A stretch of 60,401 bases of DNA, from NCBI GenBank assembly GCA_937899065.1, contig CALBPG010000175.1, forward strand, positions 1 through 60,401, written 5' to 3'. The notes beneath the pieces were generated by a model, which was not told the DNA's origin, did no database searches, and was given only the letters and a program-made list of their open reading frames with translations. Shown in pieces: positions 34,275 through 45,334 of the stretch (positions are counted from its first letter, which is position 1; the number at the start of each line of letters is the position of its first letter). Source of the stretch: an uncultured Allomuricauda sp. (GTDB taxonomy: Bacteria > Bacteroidota > Bacteroidia > Flavobacteriales > Flavobacteriaceae). A program made the position numbers and the translations under genes.

Positions 34275-34982
34275 TTAACCCTTGGGTACAACGGCCAAGC
34301 TGGCCACCGAAACGTTAACCCCTTTTAGGGTTTGTAATGCTTGCACACAAGCTTCAATAGTGGCCCCAGTGGTTATGACATCATCTACCAATAAAATGTG
34401 CTTTGGCAAAACGTCAGGTTTCTCGCCCAAGGTAAAAGCGTCCTGACTATTCTGCCACCGAAGTTCCCGGTCTTTTTTGGTTTGTGAACGAATGTTTTTC
34501 GTTTTTTTCAGAACGTTTTCAGAGAAGGGAATATCCAATTCATGGGCCAATTGTTTGGCAAAAGGCGTTACCTGGTTATACCCTCTCTTTCGAAGTTTTT
34601 TGGGATGAATGGGTACCGGAACTACCAAATCAAAAGGATTGTTACCATTTTCTTTTATTTGAGCCCCAAACCATGTCCCAAAATGGGAACCAATCTTTTT
34701 CTGATTGCGATATTTTAAAAAATGCAACAGGTTTTTGGTAACACCTTGTTTGGAAAAATAGAGAAAAGCAGCCCCCTTTTTCACCTTTGAACGGCCATAA
34801 AAAAGACGGTCTACGGAGTTCTCTTCCTTGAAGTTATAGTCGGTGAGTGGTAAATCATGTCGACAAACGGTACACAAGACGTTTTCTCCTCCCGATAATC
34901 GCGCGTTACATCCAAAACATACTGGTGGCAATAGTATGTTATTAATCTCGTTTATTATCTTAGCCAACCGTTTATACACCAT
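34275..34982 (-). CDS. ComF-family phosphoribosyltransferase-like protein
   Basis: The protein has 235 residues: an N-terminal four-cysteine zinc finger (Cys22, Cys25, Cys37, Cys40; PPVCFGCNARL and VLCTVCRHDL) and a C-terminal PRTase domain with the PRPP loop ILLVDDVITTGATIEAC (about 197-212) and the conserved VPVPIHPKKLRKRGYNQ block. ComF proteins take part in uptake of DNA in naturally competent bacteria and are widespread with otherwise unknown role. Here it is alone, without other competence genes in the window. It is divergent from the coiled-coil membrane protein with 32 bases between starts. Confidence 0.92.
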   Translation of the reverse strand: MVYKRLAKIINEINNILLPPVCFGCNARLSGGENVLCTVCRHDLPLTDYNFKEENSVDRLFYGRSKVKKGAAFLYFSKQGVTKNLLHFLKYRNQKKIGSHFGTWFGAQIKENGNNPFDLVVPVPIHPKKLRKRGYNQVTPFAKQLAHELDIPFSENVLKKTKNIRSQTKKDRELRWQNSQDAFTLGEKPDVLPKHILLVDDVITTGATIEACVQALQTLKGVNVSVASLAVVPKG

Positions 34983-35014
34983 AAACTGTATTTAGCTGGA
35001 GCAGCTATAACCCC

Positions 35015-35911
35015 ATGGACGCCCAAGATAATAATTTCAACTACAAGATTATTTTTGCTGCCCTTCTGGCTGTCATTGTGGGTATTCTCATTGCATTTTA
35101 TTACAGCTACGCCCAATCCAAAAATCAAATGGTTTTTCTCGAGCAAGAGAAATCTTTATTGGTCAAAGATTTGACCTTAATGAAGGCTGAGGTGGACCGC
35201 TTATCGGGACTGAATGAAGTCAACGAAATTGAATTGCTAACTTCCCGATTCAAAGTGCAACAATTATTGGATTCGGTAGGAAGGTTGAATTTCAGCCTGA
35301 CCAAACTAAAAGAAACGCGAAAAGAGTTGCGTACACTTGAAATCACGTTTGATAGTTTAAAACTGAAAAACAACTTCTTGCGCTACAACAATAGATTATT
35401 GGCCGACCGATATGAAGAAACGCGCAGACAGCTCACCGAAGCCAAAGGTCGCGCAACCGATTTTGAACGTTCGGAATCGGTTTTACGAGAAGCGAACAGA
35501 GAATTGAGTAGGGAGTTGAAAATAAAAAGCTATCTAAAGCTGCAGAATGCAGAGGGTAACGGATTTCGTTTACGAGCCGGTAGACCATTAAAAACGAATA
35601 AGGCATCAACCATTGAAAAGTTAAGAGGATGTGTTACCGTTTTGAGTGACCCTTCTGAAAAAGGTAACGTCCGCGTGCTATACCTTCAATTCTTAGGCCC
35701 GGATATGAAGGTCATTGAGGATAATGCATCTACTATCAGCGTTGGGGGGAATACTTACAGCAAAAAAGTTGAAATTGTCTATACCGGAAAAGAAATCAGC
35801 ATTTGTGATGCGATTACCGTTCCCGAAAACTCATTGGTAGAGGGAATCTACACCCTTAACGTCTACGAAGACGAAAGACTTTTGGCCTCGACTGAATTTC
35901 AGTTGAAATAA
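35015..35911 (+). CDS. membrane-anchored coiled-coil protein with C-terminal beta domain
   Basis: The 298-residue protein has one N-terminal membrane span (IIFAALLAVIVGILIAFYYS, about 12-31), a long coiled coil (about 40-175; LEQEKSLLVKDLTLMKAEVD and following heptads), and a C-terminal beta-rich domain (about 195-298; RVLYLQFLGPDMKVIEDNAS, VVLS-like strands ending STEFQLK). The layout suggests an inner-membrane protein with the rod and head in the periplasm. The family is uncharacterised but recurrent beside glyS and comF in flavobacteria. The next gene, glyS, begins 35 bases on and has its own -7 box. Confidence 0.8.
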   Translation: MDAQDNNFNYKIIFAALLAVIVGILIAFYYSYAQSKNQMVFLEQEKSLLVKDLTLMKAEVDRLSGLNEVNEIELLTSRFKVQQLLDSVGRLNFSLTKLKETRKELRTLEITFDSLKLKNNFLRYNNRLLADRYEETRRQLTEAKGRATDFERSESVLREANRELSRELKIKSYLKLQNAEGNGFRLRAGRPLKTNKASTIEKLRGCVTVLSDPSEKGNVRVLYLQFLGPDMKVIEDNASTISVGGNTYSKKVEIVYTGKEISICDAITVPENSLVEGIYTLNVYEDERLLASTEFQLK

Positions 35912-35934
35912 CTACACATTTTTGGGTAAAATTC

Positions 35935-35942
35935 TATTTTTG
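35935..35942 (+). promoter_or_regulatory. -7 box of glyS, four bases before ATG
   Basis: TATTTTTG fits TAnnTTTG exactly and ends four bases before the glyS ATG. If used, transcription would begin at or next to the start codon, giving a leaderless mRNA. No TTG sits at a standard -33 distance. Confidence 0.4.
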
Positions 35943-35946
35943 CCCA

Positions 35947-37488
35947 ATGGCGAATCAAGACGATATTTTCAAGAAAGTTATTTCCCATGCTAAGGAATAT
36001 GGGTACATATTTCAATCTAGCGAAATCTATGATGGCCTAAGTGCTGTTTACGACTATGGGCAGAACGGGGTAGAACTCAAAAAGAACATCCGAGAGTACT
36101 GGTGGAAAGCCATGGTACAACTCAATGACAATATTGTTGGGATTGATGCCGCCATTTTGATGCATCCTACCACTTGGAAGGCATCTGGACACGTTGATGC
36201 CTTCAACGACCCCTTAATTGATAACAAAGATTCCAAAAAAAGATATCGTGCTGACGTTTTGGTAGAAGACCATGTAGCCAAAATTGAAGGAAAAATTGAA
36301 AAGGAAGTCAAAAAAGCTGCAAAACGCTTTGGCGATAGTTTTGATAAGGACCAATTCCTATCCACTAATCCGCGGGTGTTGGACTATCAATCAAAAGCAG
36401 ATTCCATTCTCAAACGCCTTGGCAAATCTTTAGAAAACGAAGACCTAGCGGATGTCAAAGCCCTCATTGAGGAATTGGAGATTGTTTGCCCGGTTTCCGG
36501 TTCAAAGAATTGGACGGATGTGAAGCAATTTAACTTGATGTTTGGCACCAAGCTAGGCGCTTCCGCAGATACGGCCACAGATTTGTATTTAAGACCGGAG
36601 ACCGCGCAGGGTATTTTCGTCAATTTCTTGAATGTTCAAAAAACAGGGCGGATGAAAATTCCTTTTGGGATTGCGCAAACCGGTAAAGCGTTTCGAAATG
36701 AAATTGTAGCACGACAATTTATTTTCCGTATGCGGGAGTTCGAGCAAATGGAAATGCAATACTTCATCAAACCTGGCACCCAAAAAGAATGGTATGAAAC
36801 CTGGAAGGAGAAGCGGATGAATTGGCACCTTTCACTGGGAATGGGCGAGGATAACTATCGTTTCCACGACCACGAAAAACTGGCGCATTATGCTGATGCC
36901 GCTGCCGATATTGAATTCAGGTTTCCATTTGGTTTCAAAGAGTTGGAAGGCATTCACTCTCGAACGGATTTTGATTTGGCCAACCATGAAAAATATTCCG
37001 GAAAGAAGCTTCAATATTTTGATCCTGAACTGAATGAAAGCTACGTCCCATATGTTTTGGAAACTTCGATTGGTTTGGATAGAATGTTCCTAGCAGTTTT
37101 TTCCAATTCCCTTGAAGAAGAACAATTGGAAAACAATACGTCACGGGTAGTCCTCAAACTACCAGCCGTGTTGGCTCCAACCAAGGTTGCCGTGTTGCCC
37201 CTTTTACGGAAAGATGGCCTTCCAGAAATAGCCCAGAAGTTGGTGGACGAATTGAAATGGAATTTCAGTGTGGTGTATGATGAAAAAGATGCTGTAGGAC
37301 GCCGTTACCGCCGTCAAGATGCCGTGGGGACTCCTTTTTGTGTTACCATAGACCATCAAACGTTAGAAGATGAAACCGTGACGATTCGCCATCGTGATTC
37401 TATGGAACAGGAGCGAATTCCACTAACTGAGGTTGCAAGCACAGTCTCCAAAGCGGTAGACCTAAAAGAGTGGCTCCAGAAGCTTTAA
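35947..37488 (+). CDS. glyS: glycyl-tRNA synthetase, class II homodimeric type
   Basis: This enzyme charges tRNA-Gly. It is 513 residues, the single-chain alpha2 type rather than the alpha2-beta2 (GlyQ/GlyS) type. Features: N-terminal FKKVISHAKEYGYIFQSSEI with GLSAVYDYGQNGVELK; RPETAQGIFVNF; motif 2 around FRNEIVARQFIFRMREFEQM (from residue 249); motif 3 GLDRMFLAVF; and a C-terminal anticodon-binding domain (KVAVLPLLRKDGLPEIAQKL). All class II motifs are intact. Its end overlaps the convergent alpha/beta-hydrolase gene by four bases. The -7 box immediately before the ATG suggests a leaderless transcript. Confidence 0.98.
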   Translation: MANQDDIFKKVISHAKEYGYIFQSSEIYDGLSAVYDYGQNGVELKKNIREYWWKAMVQLNDNIVGIDAAILMHPTTWKASGHVDAFNDPLIDNKDSKKRYRADVLVEDHVAKIEGKIEKEVKKAAKRFGDSFDKDQFLSTNPRVLDYQSKADSILKRLGKSLENEDLADVKALIEELEIVCPVSGSKNWTDVKQFNLMFGTKLGASADTATDLYLRPETAQGIFVNFLNVQKTGRMKIPFGIAQTGKAFRNEIVARQFIFRMREFEQMEMQYFIKPGTQKEWYETWKEKRMNWHLSLGMGEDNYRFHDHEKLAHYADAAADIEFRFPFGFKELEGIHSRTDFDLANHEKYSGKKLQYFDPELNESYVPYVLETSIGLDRMFLAVFSNSLEEEQLENNTSRVVLKLPAVLAPTKVAVLPLLRKDGLPEIAQKLVDELKWNFSVVYDEKDAVGRRYRRQDAVGTPFCVTIDHQTLEDETVTIRHRDSMEQERIPLTEVASTVSKAVDLKEWLQKL

Positions 37489-38435
37489 TCCAGAATAAAT
37501 GCTGCCAACAATTCGGTTAATCCAGCAGCGAGGGGTAAATTCGGATTAGAATAGGTTTGCAGGTTGGGTAAGTAGGCTTCATCCGCAATTTTAAGGATAT
37601 GGTTCATTCCCTCAATCACCTCCATTTGGGCTTTAGGATTCCCTTCGGAAAGCAATTTTGCTTCAGAAAGCTCAAGTTGAATATCGGTTGTTCCGTGAAC
37701 AAGCAATATCGGAACCTGTAACTTGGCAATTTCGACTTTAGGGTCATACTTTATCCACGAAATCATATAGGGTTGAACACTTGGTCTGAAAATGGAAAAT
37801 AAGGCCATGGGGACCTCTTCCACAGTTTCTCCTTGTTCCAGTTTCTCAAAAATGGGCAATGCCTCTTCCAAAAGTGAGGGAGATTGCTTTTCAAGTTGTT
37901 CTTTTAGTAAAGCGGAGGCATTTTGCCCAGCTCCCGCCAATGAGATGAATTGGTCCACTTTCATTTGCTGGCAGGCTAGCATTCCGAGTAAAGAACCTTC
38001 GCTATGTCCAACAAGGACTAGCTTGGAGAATCGGGTATAGGATTGCAATTTTTTAAGCCACCCAATAGCATCGTTTGCATAGTCTTCAAAACGCAAGTCC
38101 TGCTCATTAAAGTTTTGAAGGGCACTTTTCCCGACACCCCTTTTATCATAGCGCAGACTGGCTATGCCTTTTTCGGCAAGTCCTTCTGCCAGTAACTTAA
38201 GATGATTATTGGTCATCATCATATTGTTGCCGTTTCTGTCGGTCGGTCCAGAACCAGCATCGATAAGCGCTATGGGAACCTTTTTATCCGTTTTGGGGAT
38301 TAGAAGCGTCCCTTTTACGGAGCCATTTTCAATCTCGAGTGAAAGAGCTTCTTCTTGATGTTGTGCATGAACTAAAGCTGTTGAAGTGCATAACAAAAGG
38401 AAAAAACAATAGAATAGATTTTTGGTTCGTGGCAT
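37485..38435 (-). CDS. secreted alpha/beta hydrolase
   Basis: The protein is 316 residues from the ATG at 38435, which begins the signal peptide MPRTKNLFYCFFLLLCTSTA (cleaved near VHAQ). A longer frame upstream only adds a nonsignal leader. The alpha/beta-hydrolase fold shows the nucleophile elbow GHSEGS (in LVLVGHSEGSLLGML), the preceding strand with RYDKRGVGKS, an acid in the VHGTTDIQLELSEA block, and catalytic His in EGMNHILKIA. It resembles the BAAT/Fes-like or serine aminopeptidase S33 esterases that are common in Bacteroidota. The substrate is unknown. It is convergent with glyS and divergent from the hybrid kinase. Confidence 0.9.
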   Translation of the reverse strand: MPRTKNLFYCFFLLLCTSTALVHAQHQEEALSLEIENGSVKGTLLIPKTDKKVPIALIDAGSGPTDRNGNNMMMTNNHLKLLAEGLAEKGIASLRYDKRGVGKSALQNFNEQDLRFEDYANDAIGWLKKLQSYTRFSKLVLVGHSEGSLLGMLACQQMKVDQFISLAGAGQNASALLKEQLEKQSPSLLEEALPIFEKLEQGETVEEVPMALFSIFRPSVQPYMISWIKYDPKVEIAKLQVPILLVHGTTDIQLELSEAKLLSEGNPKAQMEVIEGMNHILKIADEAYLPNLQTYSNPNLPLAAGLTELLAAFILD

Positions 38436-38633
38436 TTTACAAATAGAGGTTAGCGAAGCTGATTTTTTTAAATATACTGCTTTAGGGAATTTGGTGTTAT
38501 GTCCAATGACGGATGTTTTTATGATAAGCATTGGATTTACAATGGGTTGAGTGTAAGAAATCCCTGTAAGTAGGTACTAAAACCAGTTTCTTCACGTTTA
38601 CATATTGCCTTCGTAAGACCCAAATTTTTGAAG

Positions 38634-40862
38634 ATGCGCAAACCACACCTATTACTTTGCATATTTTTTTGTTTCAGTCTTGTCTCTGCACAGCAAGAAT
38701 CCTTCGATTATTTTACACCTCCTGAGGATAGTTCTGAGGCGGAAATATTGACCATTTTGGATAGTTTGAAACAAAGACTTACCCATGACTACTACAAGAA
38801 TAATTATGTAGATGTTCTGAAGTATGGGGATTTGGGATTTAAGCTTGCAGAGCGCATTAAGAACTTGGAATGGGAAGTTGAAATCGCGAAGTATACTGGA
38901 AGTGCCTTGGTTAAAATGAAGGATACACTGCGGGCACAGAAGACCTTCACCGAATCTTTGCAAAAGGCTCAAATCATTAATGATTCCATTTTGATTGCCG
39001 ATACCTTCAACAACTTGGGCAACTTTAACAATGAAATAGGGACTGATGAAAAGGCCATAGAATACTACAACGAGGCGGTCAAAATTTATAAGGCCAAACA
39101 AAACATTACACGGGTTTTCGTTATAAACTTTAACCTGAGTGACATCTATTTGGACCAAAAGAATGTCGAAAAGTCTAGACGGCATGTAAAAGTGCTAGAA
39201 AAATACATTGATTCAGTTGAGATACCGCTTCTTAAAGCGGGATACCTTTTATCGCAGGGAAAGCTTGCGTTGTTGGAAGGCAATTATGACCGCGCCATTG
39301 TCTTTCTTACGGAAAATATTGAGCTATCCAAAAACTCGGATTACACCGATGGTATCATTCAAGGCTACGAACATCTATTGGAAGCATACGCTCAAAAAGG
39401 GGATTACAAACAAGCGCATTTTACCCGTCAAGAGTTGGATGTTTATGCCGATAAAAAACAAGAAATAGAGAAAGCAACGGCAATCAATGAGGTTATTGCT
39501 CGAATGAACGTCAACCAGTACAAACAGGACTTAAAGGCAAAGGAGCTGGAAAACGAAGTCAATCGCCAAAATGCAAACCGAAATAAGATTATTGTTTACA
39601 TCACCTTGGGGGCGACTTTGGCCGTGTCCATTTTTGCTTTTGCCCTATTATTATTTTTCAAAAGGAGAAAAGCCTTAGTCAAGAGCTTACAAGAAAGCAA
39701 TACCCAATACCTTAAGGCCAAGAAGAAAGCAGAAGAGCTTTCGGAAGTAAAGACCAACTTTTTGTCCGCTATCAGTCATGAGTTGCGAACACCTTTATAT
39801 GGTATTATTGGTATTTCTTCCATTTTGCAACAAGACAAATCCCTCGGAAAATTTAAGGAAGACATCACGTCCCTAAAATTCTCAGCAGACTACCTATTGG
39901 CGTTAATCAATGATTTGCTTTTTCTGAACAAGTTGGATGCGCTGAAAAACAGAAAGCTAGAACAAAAGCCTTTTCAACTACGTGAACTTGTAGTGAACAT
40001 TATCAATTCGTTGGAGTTCATGCGCTCGAAAAACAATAATGTTTTCGAAGTAAAAATTGCTGATGAGGTCCCAAACTTTTTAAAGGGGGATTATGTAAAG
40101 CTTTCGCAAATCTTGATTAATCTTATCAGTAATGCCTGTAAGTTTACTGAAGAAGGAACCATCACCATTGACATTCAACCTGAAGAAGTTTCCAACAAGA
40201 CCATCAAACTGAATTTTAGAATTGCTGATAACGGTTTGGGGATTTCAGAGGAAAAACAACGGATTATTTTTGACGAGTTCACTCAGGACAAAAAATCCAA
40301 CGACTTTCAAGGTACAGGCTTGGGGCTTGCCATCGTAAAAAGATTATTGGATTTGCATGATGCACCCATTGGGTTAAAGAGTGAAAAGAACGTTGGAACG
40401 GAATTTACGTTTACCATCGTTTACGACATTGCTCAAAAAACCGAAGTTGAAGTTGTTCAGAAAAAGGAAAAAGTCAACCGAAATGTAGAAGGCAGTCACA
40501 TCCTTATCGTTGATGACAATCGCATCAATCGCCTAGTAACCCGTAAGATTTTGGAAGGGAACAAGTTTACCTGTTCCATGGCCGAAAACGGACAAGAAGC
40601 CCTCAACATCATAGAAAACGAAGTTTTTGATATGATTCTCATGGACGTAAATATGCCCGTAATGAATGGTTTCGAGGCAACTAAGGCCATTAGAACCTTC
40701 AACAAGGCAGTACCCATTATTGCCCTAACAGCCACAGACCCGACCAAATCCTTTGAAGACCTTCGCCAAATTGGATTCACGGATTTGATTATTAAACCCT
40801 ATGATACGACAGACTTTTTGGAGGTCATCAAAAAGAACTTTAATTCTACCGTTATTGTTTAA
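38634..40862 (+). CDS. TPR-sensor hybrid histidine kinase with receiver domain
   Basis: The protein has 743 residues from the ATG at 38634, giving signal peptide MRKPHLLLCIFFCFSLVSAQ. The periplasmic sensor (about 30-310) is built of TPR units (ADTFNNLGNFNNEIGTDEKA, IEYYNEAVKIYKAKQNI). One membrane span follows (IIVYITLGATLAVSIFAFAL, about 322-341), then HisKA with AISHELRTPLYGI and phospho-acceptor His382, the HATPase domain (LINLISNACKFTEEG; GTGLGLAIVKRL), and a C-terminal REC domain with Asp671 in LMDVNMPVMNG. No DNA-binding partner lies beside it, so output is probably by phosphotransfer to an unlinked regulator. The next gene is katG, 144 bases on, with no evident shared promoter. Confidence 0.96.
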   Translation: MRKPHLLLCIFFCFSLVSAQQESFDYFTPPEDSSEAEILTILDSLKQRLTHDYYKNNYVDVLKYGDLGFKLAERIKNLEWEVEIAKYTGSALVKMKDTLRAQKTFTESLQKAQIINDSILIADTFNNLGNFNNEIGTDEKAIEYYNEAVKIYKAKQNITRVFVINFNLSDIYLDQKNVEKSRRHVKVLEKYIDSVEIPLLKAGYLLSQGKLALLEGNYDRAIVFLTENIELSKNSDYTDGIIQGYEHLLEAYAQKGDYKQAHFTRQELDVYADKKQEIEKATAINEVIARMNVNQYKQDLKAKELENEVNRQNANRNKIIVYITLGATLAVSIFAFALLLFFKRRKALVKSLQESNTQYLKAKKKAEELSEVKTNFLSAISHELRTPLYGIIGISSILQQDKSLGKFKEDITSLKFSADYLLALINDLLFLNKLDALKNRKLEQKPFQLRELVVNIINSLEFMRSKNNNVFEVKIADEVPNFLKGDYVKLSQILINLISNACKFTEEGTITIDIQPEEVSNKTIKLNFRIADNGLGISEEKQRIIFDEFTQDKKSNDFQGTGLGLAIVKRLLDLHDAPIGLKSEKNVGTEFTFTIVYDIAQKTEVEVVQKKEKVNRNVEGSHILIVDDNRINRLVTRKILEGNKFTCSMAENGQEALNIIENEVFDMILMDVNMPVMNGFEATKAIRTFNKAVPIIALTATDPTKSFEDLRQIGFTDLIIKPYDTTDFLEVIKKNFNSTVIV

Positions 40863-40985
40863 AAGGTCTTGGCTTATCATAAGTGTAAGCAATAACCCCC
40901 ATAGTCAATCTTAATATCCGCATAACGCAAATAGATCAGGGGTAGTGTAAATTTATTGGGGATAGAATTATTTTTATCTCAATAA

Positions 40986-43208
<2,223 letters not shown>

Positions 43209-43228
43209 TACCTAATATGGCTTTTGAA

Positions 43229-43258
43229 GAACGCTCCGCTTGTCGGGGCGTTTTTTTT
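43229..43258 (+). terminator. rho-independent terminator of katG
   Basis: The stem AACGCTCCG/CGGGGCGTT with a single mismatch (43230-43250) is followed by eight Ts that run into the stop codon of the convergent TonB receptor. Confidence 0.88.
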
Positions 43259-45329
43259 ATAAATCATATTGCAGTCGAAGCCCGGCGTACCAATTTCGTC
43301 CCTCTCCTGGATAAAAGAATCGTGGAGCATTGCCTCCGAACCCTACTGCGTTTATCAAAACAGATTGGGCATAGTTGGTGTCAAAAACATTGTTGACACC
43401 GAGGTTTAAACCGGCATTCAGATTTGGTAACACATCAAATGCGTAGCGGACATTGCACCGAAATACGTTGAAGGATTCACTTTGCAACGTACTGGCATCA
43501 TTCAATGGGATGTCGTCCACATATTGATGGTTGAACGCAAATCGAAACCCTTTGTCGTTACCTAATAACACACCCGATTGGATTCTATTTTTCGGAACAC
43601 CCGTTAAAGCATTTCCAGAAAAATCATCATCGCCATCAACAAACTCTACAAAAGAATGGTCGTTTAAAGTGTAACTCAGATAAGGAGCGGCCCAGAAGTT
43701 TTGTGCTAACTTAAAACGATATCGCACATCAAGTTCCCAACCTTGATGTCGGGTTTCTCCCGCATTGATGCCTATGAATTGGTCTTCTGCCGTTCTTCTC
43801 GATACCAGCAAGTCTTCAATATTCATACGATACAAAACGGAAGTGATACAAAGACGATTATCAAAAAATGAAAAACGACCTCCTATCTCATAACTCGTAC
43901 CGTTTTCCTGTGCAATTTCAGGATTAATCACACCATCTGGGGTTAGTGTTTCTTCCAAACCAGGGTTCGAAAAGCCGCGCGCCACATGGGCAAAAAGCAT
44001 TCCCTTGTTTAGGGTGTACCTCGCTCCAAAACTGGGTAGAAAAATGGAATCAAACCCTCTTTCTGCAGAGGTATTTGCTTCACCTTGGTTGAACAAATCC
44101 CGAAAATCAAATTGGGTTTGGTTCCAAGCCAATCCTGCTTGGAGGGTAAATCGTTCCCCCAAAGGAAGAACGTATTGTCCAAAAACATTCCACAAATCCC
44201 GGAACTCCTTATTTCTAGAAAGTCTTTCGCCTTGAAGGCTGCCATTGCCATCGTTATCCCGAAACTGATTCCTGAATGTGCTCCAATGGTATTCATCTTT
44301 ATATAGTTCAGTTCCAAAGCTGAATTCCCCGGGTCCCAACGTTCCCTTGAAGATAGAACGAATCCCAAATCCGGAGGTATATTCATCCAAAATATTAAAC
44401 GGGCGCGGTTCGTAGCGGTCTAAATAGGTATAGAATACGCTTGTGGTGTTTTGAAAGTTTGGGCTAAAGTCATACGTGTGTGAAAGCCCGGTGAGCGTAT
44501 AGCGATTGTCTTCAAATCCTCGTGCTGCCAGCCAATTTGCTGCTGCCAATCTTGGGTTTTCTCGAAAATCTGTTTCATTTAAAGAACTTGGAATGCCTGC
44601 ATTGTAATCGATATGATTCACCAAAAGGTCAAGTTTTGACTTAGGCGAAATCCGAATGGCAGAGGTCAACAAAACACCATCGCGGTCAAAGCTGTTATTT
44701 TGGCGAAAACCATCCGTGCTGAAATGGTTATAGCTCAGACTTATATTAAAGTTGCGTTCGGAATGCCGAAACGAAACATTGTTTTTCACTTGATTGAAAG
44801 ACCCAACTGTAAATCGATTGCTTAAAAAAGTTTTCCCTACTTGGGGTGGCCTTGTGGAAAGTACAATAGCGCCGCCAAGGTTCGTGCCCAGTGTGACGCC
44901 TTTCGGTCCTTTGACGACTTCAATATTTCCCAGATTCTCAAAATCAAAGGCCTCAATAGTTGAGACGCCCGTACCGTTGGTGATGGGAATGCCATTGAAA
45001 TATATTCGAAGTTTATCGGTACTAAATGGGGTTCTAGCCCCTACACCACGAATCGTAATACGGTTGGTGTTCAATGCTCCGGACAACAAATAAACACCAG
45101 AAACTTGGTTCAGTCCAGAGGCAAAATCAGCAGGGCCGAATTGTTCTAATTCGGCGATGCCGATTTCAGAAGAAGGAGTAATACCAGATGCTTTTTTTTG
45201 GATGAGATTCTCCAAAAGAATGACTTCATCCAAGTTGGTAATGGAATCTGTCGGTGACACCTGTGCCTGATTGATTCCGTATGCTAACAGTAGAACAAGT
45301 AGTTGAAAATTAAGGAAAGAGGTTTTCAA
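43257..45329 (-). CDS. TonB-dependent receptor (siderophore-type)
   Basis: The receptor has 690 residues with signal peptide MKTSFLNFQLLVLLLAYGIN (to about NQAQ). No carboxypeptidase-regulatory domain is present. A TonB box (LDEVILLENLIQKKA) leads to a plug with ADFASGLNQVSGVYLLSG, RITIRGVGARTPFSTDKLRI, YFNGIPITNGTG and EVVKGPKGVTLGTNLGGAIV, the last matching the family's KGP..SLYG..AxGGxI pattern. The barrel ends GLRLQYDL. The size and plug are like FecA/siderophore receptors. It follows the exported Gfo/Idh/MocA oxidoreductase after five bases, so both are one operon; a role in ferric-siderophore or sugar-derivative uptake is open. Confidence 0.92.
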   Translation of the reverse strand: MKTSFLNFQLLVLLLAYGINQAQVSPTDSITNLDEVILLENLIQKKASGITPSSEIGIAELEQFGPADFASGLNQVSGVYLLSGALNTNRITIRGVGARTPFSTDKLRIYFNGIPITNGTGVSTIEAFDFENLGNIEVVKGPKGVTLGTNLGGAIVLSTRPPQVGKTFLSNRFTVGSFNQVKNNVSFRHSERNFNISLSYNHFSTDGFRQNNSFDRDGVLLTSAIRISPKSKLDLLVNHIDYNAGIPSSLNETDFRENPRLAAANWLAARGFEDNRYTLTGLSHTYDFSPNFQNTTSVFYTYLDRYEPRPFNILDEYTSGFGIRSIFKGTLGPGEFSFGTELYKDEYHWSTFRNQFRDNDGNGSLQGERLSRNKEFRDLWNVFGQYVLPLGERFTLQAGLAWNQTQFDFRDLFNQGEANTSAERGFDSIFLPSFGARYTLNKGMLFAHVARGFSNPGLEETLTPDGVINPEIAQENGTSYEIGGRFSFFDNRLCITSVLYRMNIEDLLVSRRTAEDQFIGINAGETRHQGWELDVRYRFKLAQNFWAAPYLSYTLNDHSFVEFVDGDDDFSGNALTGVPKNRIQSGVLLGNDKGFRFAFNHQYVDDIPLNDASTLQSESFNVFRCNVRYAFDVLPNLNAGLNLGVNNVFDTNYAQSVLINAVGFGGNAPRFFYPGEGRNWYAGLRLQYDL

Positions 45330-45334
45330 GAAGA

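Noticed and set aside
40961-40978. GATAG...TTATC half-palindrome upstream of katG as an OxyR site
   Set aside because: The arms do not pair fully and the spacing does not fit known OxyR or PerR sites; AT-rich DNA gives such matches by chance.
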